Shown here one piece after another: positions 1-8,605 of a stretch of 64,000 nucleotides of DNA. The position numbers and the translations under genes are program-made. Origin of the DNA: an uncultured Neokomagataea sp. (GTDB lineage Bacteria; Pseudomonadota; Alphaproteobacteria; Acetobacterales; Acetobacteraceae). Under the pieces are notes generated by a model. That model searched no databases. It was not told where the DNA came from and was given only the letters and a program-made list of their open reading frames with translations. Position 1 is the first letter of the stretch; each line of letters begins with the position of its first letter. Location: NCBI RefSeq assembly GCF_946476835.1, contig NZ_CAMKWA010000004.1:109920-173919 (forward strand), read 5' to 3'.

Positions 1-304
1 GCGGTTCTATTTCACCCTCGGCATACATCCGGCCCGTTGCATTCATATCGACACGCCGCACAGAACCAGCACGCACACCCATCACCTCGATATCATCCCC
101 AACGGCTAACCCCGCCACACCACTTTCAGGCAACACAAAATGCACCGTGCGCTCGGGGGTCAGCCACTGCTTCAAAACCCCGGCTTCAGCCACCGCGGCG
201 ATGAACAATGCGATCGAGATCAGAACAAGCAGGCCAACCCACTCATCCGCATAACGGTTTCGATACAAAGTTTTCGTATTTTCGGTATGACGCTGGCGAA
301 ACAT
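1..304 (-). CDS. MCE/MlaD-family lipid transport protein, N-terminal part (cut by window edge)
   Basis: Substrate-binding subunit of an Mla-like phospholipid transporter, anchored in the inner membrane. About 101 codons are visible, starting MFRQRHTENTKTLY. One membrane segment lies at about residues 22-42 and is followed by the beginning of an MCE domain, recognisable by the stretch GVAGLAVGDDIEVMGVRAG. The start ATG overlaps the stop of the upstream ATPase-like gene by 4 bases (ATGA), so the two are translationally coupled and belong to the operon sensor - MlaE - MlaF-like - MCE. The C-terminal part lies outside the window, so the number of MCE domains cannot be told. Confidence 0.8.
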   Translation of the reverse strand, partial: MFRQRHTENTKTLYRNRYADEWVGLLVLISIALFIAAVAEAGVLKQWLTPERTVHFVLPESGVAGLAVGDDIEVMGVRAGSVRRVDMNATGRMYAEGEIEP

Positions 305-1050
305 CACGCACCTCGTTTCAAGAAAAGACCATCGTCATGCAGACGCCAACGCGATGTCGCCTCAATCCGCCCGACACCCGCCGGGAATGTCCCTCGCGTA
401 ATCCACACAATCGCCGCCCCCCGGTCACGCGCTTCCGTCAAGGACGATAAAAAGGCCAACAACAAAGACAGTGGCACATCGTCCAACGGATTTTCTAACA
501 ATAACAACGCAGGTTCACCCAAAAAGGCACGGACACAATCTGCACGACAACGATCTAACGCTGACAATTTAGACGGAACACTCACGGGCAAACCGGGAAG
601 ACCAAAATGAATCCCCAGCTCAATCGCGCGCCGCGCTAAAACTTCGGTCGGTACACGTGTATGGTGCAGATGTGGCCAGAGGATATTAAGATCGGTCCCA
701 TGCAGATCAACCCAACCACCATTGACCACCATGCGCCCAATACGGCCACGCAAAGCTGCACGCCGCCGCTCATCAAGGCTTTGCCAATCCATCCCCATAC
801 AGCGGACATGCCCGGCCACCAGAGGCAATAATCCAACGCATAAATCTGCAAAGAGTGATGCCTGCTGCGCGTCTGGACACTCAACCAACACCAAGTCACC
901 TGGGTTCAAACGCAGATTGTACCGAACAGCGGCCAAGCCCCCATCCTCAAACCGCGGGCGCGCATCTTGCAGCTCTAAAACGGGATCCAGCGCAACAGTC
1001 CGATGAACGCGCCCGATACTTTCGTTCTGCGTTGCGTCATTGCGGCTCAT
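304..1050 (-). CDS. MlaF-like ABC ATPase subunit with degenerate nucleotide-binding motifs
   Basis: Occupies the place of the MlaF ATPase between an MlaE permease and an MCE protein; 248 aa, a normal length for the family. The fold can be followed, but every ATPase motif is altered. The Walker A position (about 57-65) reads ECPDAQQAS with no GxxGxGK[ST]; the signature LSGGQ is replaced by LSALD (about 162-166); Walker B reads LLLLENP, with Glu and Asn where Asp and Glu are expected; the H-loop region reads WITRG, without His. By family knowledge such a subunit should not hydrolyse ATP. The gene is intact and tightly packed (1-base gap to mlaE, 4-base overlap with the MCE gene), which argues against simple decay. 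It may be structural or need a partner ATPase. The operon position gives the assignment; sequence similarity alone is weak. Confidence 0.7.
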   Translation of the reverse strand: MSRNDATQNESIGRVHRTVALDPVLELQDARPRFEDGGLAAVRYNLRLNPGDLVLVECPDAQQASLFADLCVGLLPLVAGHVRCMGMDWQSLDERRRAALRGRIGRMVVNGGWVDLHGTDLNILWPHLHHTRVPTEVLARRAIELGIHFGLPGLPVSVPSKLSALDRCRADCVRAFLGEPALLLLENPLDDVPLSLLLAFLSSLTEARDRGAAIVWITRGTFPAGVGRIEATSRWRLHDDGLFLKRGA

Positions 1051-1051
1051 C

Positions 1052-1846
1052 TCATCCCACCATCACGCTGAACAGAACATTAATGCCCATAACGGCCAGC
1101 ATCCCACGTGCAAAGCCCCTCGGCAATAAAGCCGCCAAATCATCATCGGCCGTTGCGTCCACCCCGGTCAAACACGACGTAATACCAATCGCAAATGCGC
1201 TCAAAATCAATCGCCCGGGAATAGACAAATAATCAACCGCATGCACCGAACTGACAACCTGATCAAAAAATGTCCAGACCGGCATGCTCAACACACCTTC
1301 CACCCGGCAGACGATGTATCCCACCAATAACGCAGCAATACTAAACACAATGCCCAGCGTAAAACCACTGACCATCATGGCTAAGCTACGCGGCAGAATA
1401 AATACCAAAAACGGGTCAACACCCATCCCTTTCAGGACACGCAGTTCACCACCAATCGTTAAGGTACCCAACTCCGTCAGCGTCAACATCCCTGAACGCC
1501 CGAGCAAAATCATACCCACTAAAATCGGCGCAATTTCACGCACCAGAACGGTCGATAAAATAGATCCCGTCATTTGCGCGATCCCTGCAAAGCCAAGCCA
1601 ATATACCGCCTGCGCAACAATACCAAACCCCGTCAACGCCGCCGTCACCAGCACGCTGACCAATGCGCCCTTTGTGGCCTGCTGTAACGTTTTCCAGAAT
1701 TCAATACGTACCGTCCGGCGCCACGTTGACGGGATCACAGCTTCACGCAGCACCCCCCACCCCGTACCAAACGCCATAAGCGAGAAACGTGCTTGCCCAC
1801 GCGTGAACCGCCCAATTGCCGCTAGCATACGCCGCACGCGCATCAT
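1052..1846 (-). CDS. mlaE: MlaE-family ABC transporter permease
   Basis: Inner-membrane permease of an MCE-type lipid transport system (retrograde phospholipid or related lipid traffic). 264 aa, with an N-terminal amphipathic stretch followed by about five hydrophobic segments. The typical MlaE core is visible: LVREIAPILVGMILLGRSG followed by ELGTL and VLKGMGVDPFLV, the cytoplasmic coupling region contacting the ATPase. The start ATG overlaps the stop of the upstream sensor gene (ATGA) and the gene ends 1 base before the MlaF-like gene, so all four genes form one tightly coupled operon. Permease family assignment is firm; the transported lipid is unknown. Confidence 0.9.
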   Translation of the reverse strand: MMRVRRMLAAIGRFTRGQARFSLMAFGTGWGVLREAVIPSTWRRTVRIEFWKTLQQATKGALVSVLVTAALTGFGIVAQAVYWLGFAGIAQMTGSILSTVLVREIAPILVGMILLGRSGMLTLTELGTLTIGGELRVLKGMGVDPFLVFILPRSLAMMVSGFTLGIVFSIAALLVGYIVCRVEGVLSMPVWTFFDQVVSSVHAVDYLSIPGRLILSAFAIGITSCLTGVDATADDDLAALLPRGFARGMLAVMGINVLFSVMVG

Positions 1847-4149
1847 TCCCGGCGCCCCGCCAGCGTAAAGCTTTGCACCGCACCGCGCCCCGGTACAAAG
1901 AACATGCCACGCGAACGGAATAAAAATTGCTCTCTCAACACCGTATAAGCGTCTTCTGACACCTGAATAGTGCCCGCATCTGGCGCAGTCAGCGCCAAAC
2001 GCTCAGCCGCCACAATCGCCCGCCCCCAAAAGTTCAATACTGAAGGCCCATTGCCCAATTGAGCTACCGCCAATGGCCCCATATCCAAACCAATACGGAA
2101 CACGGGGTCCATATCCGCCTGAGCCAGGCGCACATAACAGGCTTCACGGATCAAAATAGCCGCATCCGCTAGGCGAATAGCCGCAACAGCATCCACCTCC
2201 TGTCGGCATCCGCCAATCAACACAATACGGTTACTCACCACCTGTACTGAGAAAAGACCCGCATCCTGCGCAATACGCTGAATAACGCCCCCAATCTCAG
2301 AGACCAGCGCAATACTTCGCTCTACCGCTTTACGATCCGCTGCAAAGGTTTCTGCAAACGAAATCACTGCCACGGGAACAGCTGGATAAATGCCACTCGG
2401 CACAGACGACATCTGCCCTTCCGGGGACAGTAAAAACCCTTCGTCAAAACGCGTTTGCGCCTTATGATTATCATGAAAAGGCAACGAAACACCCTGCTGC
2501 GCCTCTTCCTCTGCCGCCTGCACAAAGCGTAACCCAGTAATCGCCCCCACAACCGCGATAATATGCTCCGCACCCTGAGCCAAACGTGCATCTTCCAACA
2601 TCATGCAGCCAACGATATGTCCGTTCGCAGTAATGGGATACGCATGCAACGACGCCGTGCCAAAAGGCCGCATAAAGAGCCTTTGAAAATTACGCGTCTT
2701 TTCCTCGCGGCCAGCATCATCAACCGTAAACTCATGCCCTTCCAACAACATGGAAAAGAACTCGTCATGCTCAGCGCGCGAAAGTGTGAAACCCGCCCCG
2801 TGCACATCATGCTCAGCCTCAAAAGTATCCTCTGAGATCAGCCTTTCCCCACCTGACAGAAAGCGCCACACACTCACGCGCCTCGCCAATGTTTGTTGTG
2901 CCAAGATTTCTGTTAGGGCTGGCACGTCATGTTCGGCCGAAAATAAATCTGGTGTACGCGCCAAGCTCAACAAGGCCGAGTTTTCAGACTTCACACGATG
3001 CCGCGCCCGCTCCAAAAGGCCGCGTACTTGCTCAACCCGCCGTCCCTGAAAAATAACGCCAACAGCCAATAACAACGCCAACGCTACCACGACCAACGAA
3101 AAGCCTAAATTACGCCGCCGCGCACTTTGCGCAAAATCAGAGAAATCATTTTCCGGCGCATTGAGCAGCAAAACCCAATCGCGGTGCACCATCGGCAAAG
3201 CCGATGCAATCGTGACGTAATTCTTATTCCGGGCATGTACCAGCCCAGCCCCTGAACCATTGACCCGATACACATTCAAAGCCCGCGTAAACACTGGCTG
3301 CGTCACAGGGTCCAAAAGAAGGTGCGATGGATCAAACCCGTCCTTTTGAGACAAAGCCGCAACGTTATGTCCTGCAATCACATGTCCCTGCAGATCTACA
3401 ATCACAGCCTGCCCGCTCTTACCAACCTGCAAAGAATTCAAAAATTCCGTCAAACGATTCAAAGAGATATTAATTGCGAACACATTCCGGTGCCCGTCAC
3501 TCGTCGTAAACGGAATAGACGCCGTAATAATAAACTGATGCGTCGCTAAATAGGCGTAAGGATCTGTCCAGTACAATTGATGGTCGGCCTTTGCCATGGC
3601 CCCCGCAAACCATGGGCGCTGGCGGAAAGTACCTTTATCCCCCGGATCAGCACCTGCCCCCAACCAATTCCCTGCTTGATCGACGTAAGTATGGCGATAA
3701 ACACTCTGCCCATTTTCAACCTGTAGATGCGTCTGGTCATAAGCCCCCTTATGGCGAATAACCATCCAAAACTCGCCCTTATCATTCGCCAGATAAAAAC
3801 TATCCACCTGCGGCAAATGCGCCAACATTGAACGGCCATACAGCATGAATGTATCGGGCGAACTCGCATCAACCGGAATATCAAACATATCCGGCGCAAT
3901 ACTGGCACTATCTGACGCAGGGGCGAGGTAATGCTCCACTTCTTCCGTCACATAACGCTGCTGGCTCCGCAACAAATCACGGGAGAGCGAAATCACACCA
4001 CCACGCATGGTCTGATAGTTGTGCAAACTAATCGCGACAATACCGCCAATGACCAGAATAACGCCTAAAACTGGCCCAACAAATTGCAGAATCCGTTTAC
4101 GATTCTTGGCCGGATTACTCGTCGGGTCAATAATTTCGGACACTGGCAT
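1843..4149 (-). CDS. Membrane sensor: Cache - TM - GAF - degenerate class III cyclase domain
   Basis: 768 aa from the first ATG; a longer GTG start at 4245 is possible but adds 32 residues unlike a signal peptide. Order of parts: membrane segment (about 19-42), large periplasmic double-Cache-like domain (about 60-345), second membrane segment (about 348-368), GAF-like domain (about 395-545), and a C-terminal class III nucleotide cyclase homology domain (about 590-765). In the last, the metal-binding aspartates are replaced: SFAETFA where FADIxGFT is usual, and VVSNRIVLIGG where GD occurs. The transition-state Asn is also missing (GRAIVAAERL), although the Arg stays. It is therefore probably a pseudo-cyclase used for binding or signalling. 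It heads the Mla-like operon and overlaps mlaE by 4 bases, which suggests it senses an envelope ligand and governs lipid transport (inference). Confidence 0.75.
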   Translation of the reverse strand: MPVSEIIDPTSNPAKNRKRILQFVGPVLGVILVIGGIVAISLHNYQTMRGGVISLSRDLLRSQQRYVTEEVEHYLAPASDSASIAPDMFDIPVDASSPDTFMLYGRSMLAHLPQVDSFYLANDKGEFWMVIRHKGAYDQTHLQVENGQSVYRHTYVDQAGNWLGAGADPGDKGTFRQRPWFAGAMAKADHQLYWTDPYAYLATHQFIITASIPFTTSDGHRNVFAINISLNRLTEFLNSLQVGKSGQAVIVDLQGHVIAGHNVAALSQKDGFDPSHLLLDPVTQPVFTRALNVYRVNGSGAGLVHARNKNYVTIASALPMVHRDWVLLLNAPENDFSDFAQSARRRNLGFSLVVVALALLLAVGVIFQGRRVEQVRGLLERARHRVKSENSALLSLARTPDLFSAEHDVPALTEILAQQTLARRVSVWRFLSGGERLISEDTFEAEHDVHGAGFTLSRAEHDEFFSMLLEGHEFTVDDAGREEKTRNFQRLFMRPFGTASLHAYPITANGHIVGCMMLEDARLAQGAEHIIAVVGAITGLRFVQAAEEEAQQGVSLPFHDNHKAQTRFDEGFLLSPEGQMSSVPSGIYPAVPVAVISFAETFAADRKAVERSIALVSEIGGVIQRIAQDAGLFSVQVVSNRIVLIGGCRQEVDAVAAIRLADAAILIREACYVRLAQADMDPVFRIGLDMGPLAVAQLGNGPSVLNFWGRAIVAAERLALTAPDAGTIQVSEDAYTVLREQFLFRSRGMFFVPGRGAVQSFTLAGRRE

Positions 4150-4301
4150 GTCAAGAATCGCTCTACTTAACGCTGAAGGGCAATAACGCCCCCTATCACA
4201 GATAGTCGCTGTACTATTCCCCGGCAACGAAGCGCACGCAAGCACCCCTCACCGCTTCATGACTTGCCGGACGCGGAAACGATCCGCTACGTCTTATTCT
4301 T

Positions 4302-5153
4302 ATGACAGGCTTTCTCTCAGACCGCGCCGTCCTCGCTTTCGAAGGACAAGACCGCACCACCTTCCTGCAAGGCTTGGTGAGCAACGATGTGACCCTCGTC
4401 TCACAAGGTCATGCGCTGTGGAGCGCTGTCCTCACCCCACAAGGACGCTGGCTTAGTGAATTCTTCTTGTATGAAGATACCACACAGGAAAACCCACGCT
4501 TGCTCATGGACTGCCCAGCTGAGCATGCTGAAGCCTTAACAAAGCGCCTCTCTCGCTTCCGCCTTCGTGCTGACGTCCGTATCGCAGCAACAGATTTCCG
4601 CGTTATCACAGGCCCCGACGGGACCTCCCCGCCACCACAAAGCATCTCTGCCTCAGACCCACGGACAGAGCAGGCCGGATGGCGCGCACTCATCACCCCA
4701 GACAGTGACATAACGGGCGAAACACCGCAGGCCTATCTCATACGCCGCCTCTCACTCGGCCTCCCCGACTGGACCGATTTTGAAGCCGAGAAAACATTAG
4801 CGCTCGAAGCGAATATGGACGTGCTCAACGGCGTATCCTTTTCTAAGGGCTGCTATATGGGGCAAGAACTCACCGCCCGCACCCATTACCGCGCCGTACT
4901 CAAACGCCGTATCCTACCTATCACCGGCCCCAGCACAGCCTTTTCCACCCCGGCCCCTATCCTGCTCAACGGAAAAGACGTTGGCGAATTACGCTCCCAT
5001 CACGGCACCACGGCACTCGCCCTGCTTCGCCGTGAAGCATGGTCCAGCGACGCCCTTACCCTCAATGGCGAAACGATACAGATTGTCTGGCCAGAGTGGT
5101 TCCCAGCAGAATTACAGCCCCAACCCACACAAGAAGAAACCCCATCACCATGA
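4302..5153 (+). CDS. ygfZ: Folate-binding Fe-S cluster maintenance protein YgfZ
   Basis: GcvT-like tetrahydrofolate-binding protein that helps repair or assemble certain Fe-S enzymes such as MiaB, which is also encoded in this window. 283 aa, within the family range. The diagnostic motif KGCYMGQE lies at residues 182-189, and the N-terminal GcvT-like fold is seen in DRTTFLQGLVSNDV. The gene is divergent from the Cache-cyclase sensor operon. Its stop overlaps the hisI start (ATGA), so the two are cotranscribed. No strong Shine-Dalgarno sequence precedes the ATG. Confidence 0.92.
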   Translation: MTGFLSDRAVLAFEGQDRTTFLQGLVSNDVTLVSQGHALWSAVLTPQGRWLSEFFLYEDTTQENPRLLMDCPAEHAEALTKRLSRFRLRADVRIAATDFRVITGPDGTSPPPQSISASDPRTEQAGWRALITPDSDITGETPQAYLIRRLSLGLPDWTDFEAEKTLALEANMDVLNGVSFSKGCYMGQELTARTHYRAVLKRRILPITGPSTAFSTPAPILLNGKDVGELRSHHGTTALALLRREAWSSDALTLNGETIQIVWPEWFPAELQPQPTQEETPSP

Positions 5154-5566
5154 GCTACACCCCCCCACCGATGGAGCGCATCAACACGATCTGTGATGCC
5201 ATACAGTACGATAAAGACGGCCTCATCGCAGCCATTGCCCAAGCCCCTGATGGAGAAATCCTGATGCTGGCATGGATGAACAAAGACGCCGTAACCGAAA
5301 CATTATTGACCGGCCAAGTGTGCTATTGGTCCCGTAGCCGCCAAAAACTCTGGCGCAAAGGAGAGACCTCCGGTCAACGCCAACGCCTGCTTGAAGCACG
5401 TCTAGACTGCGATCAAGATGCTCTTTTGGTCATTGTTGAGCAAACAGGCGTGGCTTGCCACACAGGACGACGGAGCTGCTTTTATCACGGCGTCACACCA
5501 ACTGGCCTACAAGACACCAGCGCCCCTGAGATTTCGCCCGATATTCTCTATCAAGCAAAATCCTAA
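5150..5566 (+). CDS. hisI: Phosphoribosyl-AMP cyclohydrolase
   Basis: Third step of histidine biosynthesis: opens the purine ring of phosphoribosyl-AMP. 138 aa from the ATG that overlaps the ygfZ stop by 4 bases; an upstream in-frame start would add 37 residues inside ygfZ and is unlikely. Conserved blocks are visible: MLAWMNKDAV, WSRSRQKLWRKGETSGQ, the metal site ARLDCDQDALL, and the Cys-His zinc ligands in GVACHTGRRSCFYH. It is a stand-alone HisI without a fused HisE domain. It ends exactly where the convergent copD gene ends, with no bases between the two stop codons. Confidence 0.95.
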   Translation: MSYTPPPMERINTICDAIQYDKDGLIAAIAQAPDGEILMLAWMNKDAVTETLLTGQVCYWSRSRQKLWRKGETSGQRQRLLEARLDCDQDALLVIVEQTGVACHTGRRSCFYHGVTPTGLQDTSAPEISPDILYQAKS

Positions 5567-6478
5567 TCACATATCCGGCGTGGGGCTTTCCCCCCCCACA
5601 ATGGCTACCAGTCCTATAATCACCAAATACAATATATATTCGAGCACAATACTCATACGTAAATGCTGTACAGCCTTCACAGCAGAGACATTATCGCGCA
5701 AACGCTGTCCCAAACGCGGGGTAAATATGAAGTGATTAAAAGACGCCAAAAGTAGCATCCCAACAAACACAATAATTTTTATATAAATAAGAACAACATA
5801 GCTGCTCGGATGCGTATAATCATTTAGATCACCGCCTACGATAAAATATGTATTCATCACTCCTGTCATGAGCAGGATAGTAACAACAGCATATCCAATA
5901 AACGAAAATTTTCGCAAAATTTTCTCAGAGATAACGGCTTCTTTGCTTCCAAACAGCAGCCAACAAAATGCAAGGAGAGAGCCCCCCCACACACCAGCCG
6001 TCAGAATATGCGCAACATCGGCCGCCAAATGCAGCCATCCTATGCCCACATCATCAGAAACTGCATGGCCAAACCAAGCCTGTGTCATCAAGGCAATGCC
6101 TGAAAGATACGTACAAGCAAGCCAATTCACCTTAGAAGGTGGCTGACGTACCGATAGGAAAAATACAACAAAGAGCGCCACAAAACGCAGCGTAAATAGT
6201 ATATCGTAGCTCCCCTGCTGCAGCAGGAAGAAGATTCCTTTCAGTGATACTTCAGATAAAGAAATGTCTTCCATCGCTTCTGTTAAAAACACGATCTGAA
6301 GCGCTGAAAAAATAAACGCTAATACACAAAAAAATGGAAAAATCTTTTTAATCGAAAGGCCGTATTGACTACCTTTAATCTCATCAAAGTAGGTGGATAG
6401 AAAAAATGAGCCGCCAAAGCACATCGTCAGCGCCGTATAGAGCCCAAAACGTATAAAATATTCCATCCACCCACTCAT
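5567..6478 (-). CDS. copD: CopD-family copper resistance / transport membrane protein
   Basis: Polytopic inner-membrane protein of 303 aa with about eight hydrophobic segments, rich in Phe and Ile. It follows copC by 6 bases, the usual copC-copD order for copper handling between periplasm and cytoplasm. The segment GIGWLHLAADVAHILTAGVW matches the conserved His-containing transmembrane region of CopD. The coding sequence is noticeably more AT-rich than its neighbours, which may hint at a different history or simply at the codon demands of a membrane protein. The stop codon abuts the hisI stop. Confidence 0.88.
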   Translation of the reverse strand: MSGWMEYFIRFGLYTALTMCFGGSFFLSTYFDEIKGSQYGLSIKKIFPFFCVLAFIFSALQIVFLTEAMEDISLSEVSLKGIFFLLQQGSYDILFTLRFVALFVVFFLSVRQPPSKVNWLACTYLSGIALMTQAWFGHAVSDDVGIGWLHLAADVAHILTAGVWGGSLLAFCWLLFGSKEAVISEKILRKFSFIGYAVVTILLMTGVMNTYFIVGGDLNDYTHPSSYVVLIYIKIIVFVGMLLLASFNHFIFTPRLGQRLRDNVSAVKAVQHLRMSIVLEYILYLVIIGLVAIVGGESPTPDM

Positions 6479-6484
6479 GTCAGA

Positions 6485-6865
6485 TCACTGAACCGTAAAC
6501 AGATAATCACCTTTAACGCGGTGCGTATCTGCCGAAACGGCACGATATTCTACAACATACTTGCCCGCACTCAATGCTTCCGCCGGGACCGCCACCAAAG
6601 ATTTACCATCGGCAGAAACACTGCTCTTCACCGGCACATCTTGCGGCGTCGGCATATCCATACCCGGCATAGACACCATTTTCAGCGTTACACGTGAAAA
6701 AGCAGGGGCCAGCTTTTCAGAAAAATTGAGTGTAATATTCGCGGGTGCTGCTCCGCTGGCATTAATCGCCGGCGTTTCCGAAAGCAGTTTTGCATGAGCC
6801 TGCACAGCAGGGGCCGCAGCCAATGTCAAAACTGTCGCCCCAATCAAAGCAATTTTTTTCAACAT
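6485..6865 (-). CDS. copC: Periplasmic copper-binding protein CopC
   Basis: 126 aa with a signal peptide cleaved after QA, leaving His24 as the mature N-terminus (HAKLL), the histidine brace that binds Cu(II) in CopC proteins. The second conserved site is SADTHRVKGDY near the C-terminus. A Met-rich stretch, MVSMPGMDMP at about 63-72, may provide Cu(I) binding as in CopC members with both sites. Immunoglobulin-like beta domain of usual length. It is first in a two-gene unit with copD; the hairpin at 6896-6912 separates it from the upstream formaldehyde operon. Confidence 0.92.
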   Translation of the reverse strand: MLKKIALIGATVLTLAAAPAVQAHAKLLSETPAINASGAAPANITLNFSEKLAPAFSRVTLKMVSMPGMDMPTPQDVPVKSSVSADGKSLVAVPAEALSAGKYVVEYRAVSADTHRVKGDYLFTVQ

Positions 6866-6888
6866 CTTTTTCTACTCTTTCAAACAAA

Positions 6889-6912
6889 CAACCAGCCCTT
6901 CGTATCGAAGGG
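6889..6912 (-). terminator. Hairpin with T-rich tail between the frmA-frmB-RNase operon and copC
   Basis: A 7-bp inverted repeat (6896-6902 with 6906-6912, loop TAT) is followed on the minus strand by CTGGTTGTTTGTTT. It looks like an intrinsic terminator of the upstream operon. Another inverted repeat, AATTAAAG with CTTTAATT (6932-6939 and 6951-6958), lies directly after the RNase stop. Confidence 0.5.
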
Positions 6913-6962
6913 GCCCGGTCCAACCTGTACCAATTAAAGCCGCTTATGTTCTTTAATTTTCT

Positions 6963-7736
6963 TTAACGCACGGCTTCCGGCACCATTGACCAACTCGGCA
7001 CAATAAAACTGGCGGGGCATGAATTTTGATCAAAAGGCGATGACAAAAAAGCCCCCGACTGCGGAAAAGAATCCAGCTTCTGCGGGTTTAACGTCATCCA
7101 TATCTGGCTCAATACGGCCGTACCATCCGCCCGCTTGCTGCACTGAAACTGCAAACCGCGCTCGGCCGTCAAGCCAGAGAGACGCTGAATCTGCGCCAGA
7201 ACATCATCTCTCTGTACTTTTGAACCCGCCAAAGACGTCAAATAACGCCCAGCCTCAGATGCCTCAAAACGCGTACGCAGCGACATCGCCGTCACAAAAA
7301 AATCATCTGCTGGATAACCGAAACACTGCACATGCTTCGTATATTCATGGACGACTAGCGGGTGCTCAAAATGCGGCATAACAGCCGACAAATTGGCCGC
7401 CGTTTGGGGGCTAAGCGCCAACGCACCATCAACCTGCCCCAATAATGCACAACCCTGCATCCACCATTTCTGAACAGGAATACCCTGTGCCTCTAAGGAG
7501 GACGGCTCAGACGCCCACAAACCATGAAGCCCAATCAACGGCGTGCGCGGTTGATCCGCAAGGCAATTATGCCCCGGCTTATCCGGCAAACAAAAACCCG
7601 GCTGCCATGTCAGTGCTAAAGTGTCATGCCGAAAATCACCATGTTCATGAGGCGTCAAAGATGCCTCTTTCGGCACCGTATTCTGCCCAACACACCCTGC
7701 CAAACACAGCAGCGCTACATAAACGAACCATTTCAT
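6963..7736 (-). CDS. RNase T2-family ribonuclease, lipoprotein
   Basis: Endoribonuclease of the T2 family (RNase I-like), exported and probably lipid-anchored: the signal peptide ends in LCLAGC, with the lipobox Cys at residue 15. Both catalytic segments are present: IGLHGLW (His71) and HEYTKHVQC (His130, Glu131, His135). 257 aa, usual for bacterial members. Its ATG overlaps the stop of the S-formylglutathione hydrolase gene by 4 bases, so it is the last gene of the formaldehyde-detoxification operon, with which it has no obvious functional link. Confidence 0.88.
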   Translation of the reverse strand: MKWFVYVALLCLAGCVGQNTVPKEASLTPHEHGDFRHDTLALTWQPGFCLPDKPGHNCLADQPRTPLIGLHGLWASEPSSLEAQGIPVQKWWMQGCALLGQVDGALALSPQTAANLSAVMPHFEHPLVVHEYTKHVQCFGYPADDFFVTAMSLRTRFEASEAGRYLTSLAGSKVQRDDVLAQIQRLSGLTAERGLQFQCSKRADGTAVLSQIWMTLNPQKLDSFPQSGAFLSSPFDQNSCPASFIVPSWSMVPEAVR

Positions 7737-8590
7737 CCTAAAAGCCCCCGCGCATGATGCGCCATATGGTCTTCAATCACGCTTTGTATGAACCAATAGG
7801 AATGGTCATACGCATCATGCCGCCGCAGCACCAAACTCTGCCCCGCGCGCTTTGCGGCTTGCTCCAAAGCATCGGGCTTTAAAATGTCCAAAAACTCATC
7901 TTGCAAACCCTGATCCACCAAAACTGTCCCCGGGTGAGACCGCCCCATGTCCAACAATGCGCATGGATCATAAGCGCGCCACTGCGCACGGGCTGCGCCC
8001 AAATACGCCGTAAAAGCGTGCTCGCCCCACGGTATCACGCTCGGCTGCGCAATCGGTGCAAAAGCAGAAACCGTTTTCCAACGCTCCGGAAAAGTAAGCG
8101 CCTGAACAAGCGCACCCATCCCCCCCATAGAATGCCCCATGATCCCACGGCGCTCACCGTCAAAGTGGAAGAGTGCCTCCGTCACAGCAGGAAGCTCTTC
8201 CCCCACATAAGCCCCCATCTGATAGTGCTGACGCCACGGCTCCTGCGTCGCATTCAGATAAAAGCCAGCACCCGTTCCCAAATCATAGCGCTCATCCTCT
8301 CCAGGTACATTCGCACCACGCGGTGACGTATCTGACGCGACCAGAGCAAGGCCGTGCTGCGCGGCAAAACGCACAGCATTCGCTTTGATCAAAAACGTCT
8401 CATGATTACAGGTCAGACCAGCCAACACATGCACCACAGGCACATGCTGCCCTTCCAAAGCTTCCTTCGGCAAAAACACCGCGAACTGGGCAGGCAAGCC
8501 CAGCACAGAGGATACATGCCTTAAAAGCCGAACGGACCCGCCACAACAACTCTGTTGCTTTAACGTCTCAACCGTTGAGATCGCAGTCAT
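7733..8590 (-). CDS. frmB: S-formylglutathione hydrolase
   Basis: Hydrolyses S-formylglutathione to formate and glutathione, the last step of glutathione-dependent formaldehyde removal. 285 aa. Alpha/beta-hydrolase (esterase D type) with nucleophile Ser at about 154 in MGHSMGGMGAL, the oxyanion region VLAGLTCNHETF, and the catalytic Asp and His in VDQGLQDEFL and HDAYDHSYWF. The start was taken at 8590 because GGAGG lies 5 bases upstream; the in-frame ATG at 8605 would put that site inside the gene. It lies 15 bases after frmA and overlaps the RNase T2 gene. Confidence 0.95.
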   Translation of the reverse strand: MTAISTVETLKQQSCCGGSVRLLRHVSSVLGLPAQFAVFLPKEALEGQHVPVVHVLAGLTCNHETFLIKANAVRFAAQHGLALVASDTSPRGANVPGEDERYDLGTGAGFYLNATQEPWRQHYQMGAYVGEELPAVTEALFHFDGERRGIMGHSMGGMGALVQALTFPERWKTVSAFAPIAQPSVIPWGEHAFTAYLGAARAQWRAYDPCALLDMGRSHPGTVLVDQGLQDEFLDILKPDALEQAAKRAGQSLVLRRHDAYDHSYWFIQSVIEDHMAHHARGLLG

Positions 8591-8595
8591 GACAG

Positions 8596-8600
8596 CCTCC
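8596..8600 (-). promoter_or_regulatory. Shine-Dalgarno GGAGG that sets the frmB start
   Basis: GGAGG with a 5-base spacer before the ATG at 8590. It argues against the in-frame ATG at 8605. Confidence 0.7.
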
Positions 8601-8605
8601 GCCAA

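Noticed and set aside
140..610. 156-codon plus-strand frame at the window start
   Set aside because: Antisense to the MCE and MlaF-like genes, which are supported by overlap architecture and domain content.
5567..6865. copCD as a horizontally acquired island because of its AT-rich copD
   Set aside because: Only the membrane protein is AT-rich, copC is not, and there are no mobility genes, repeats or tRNA nearby.
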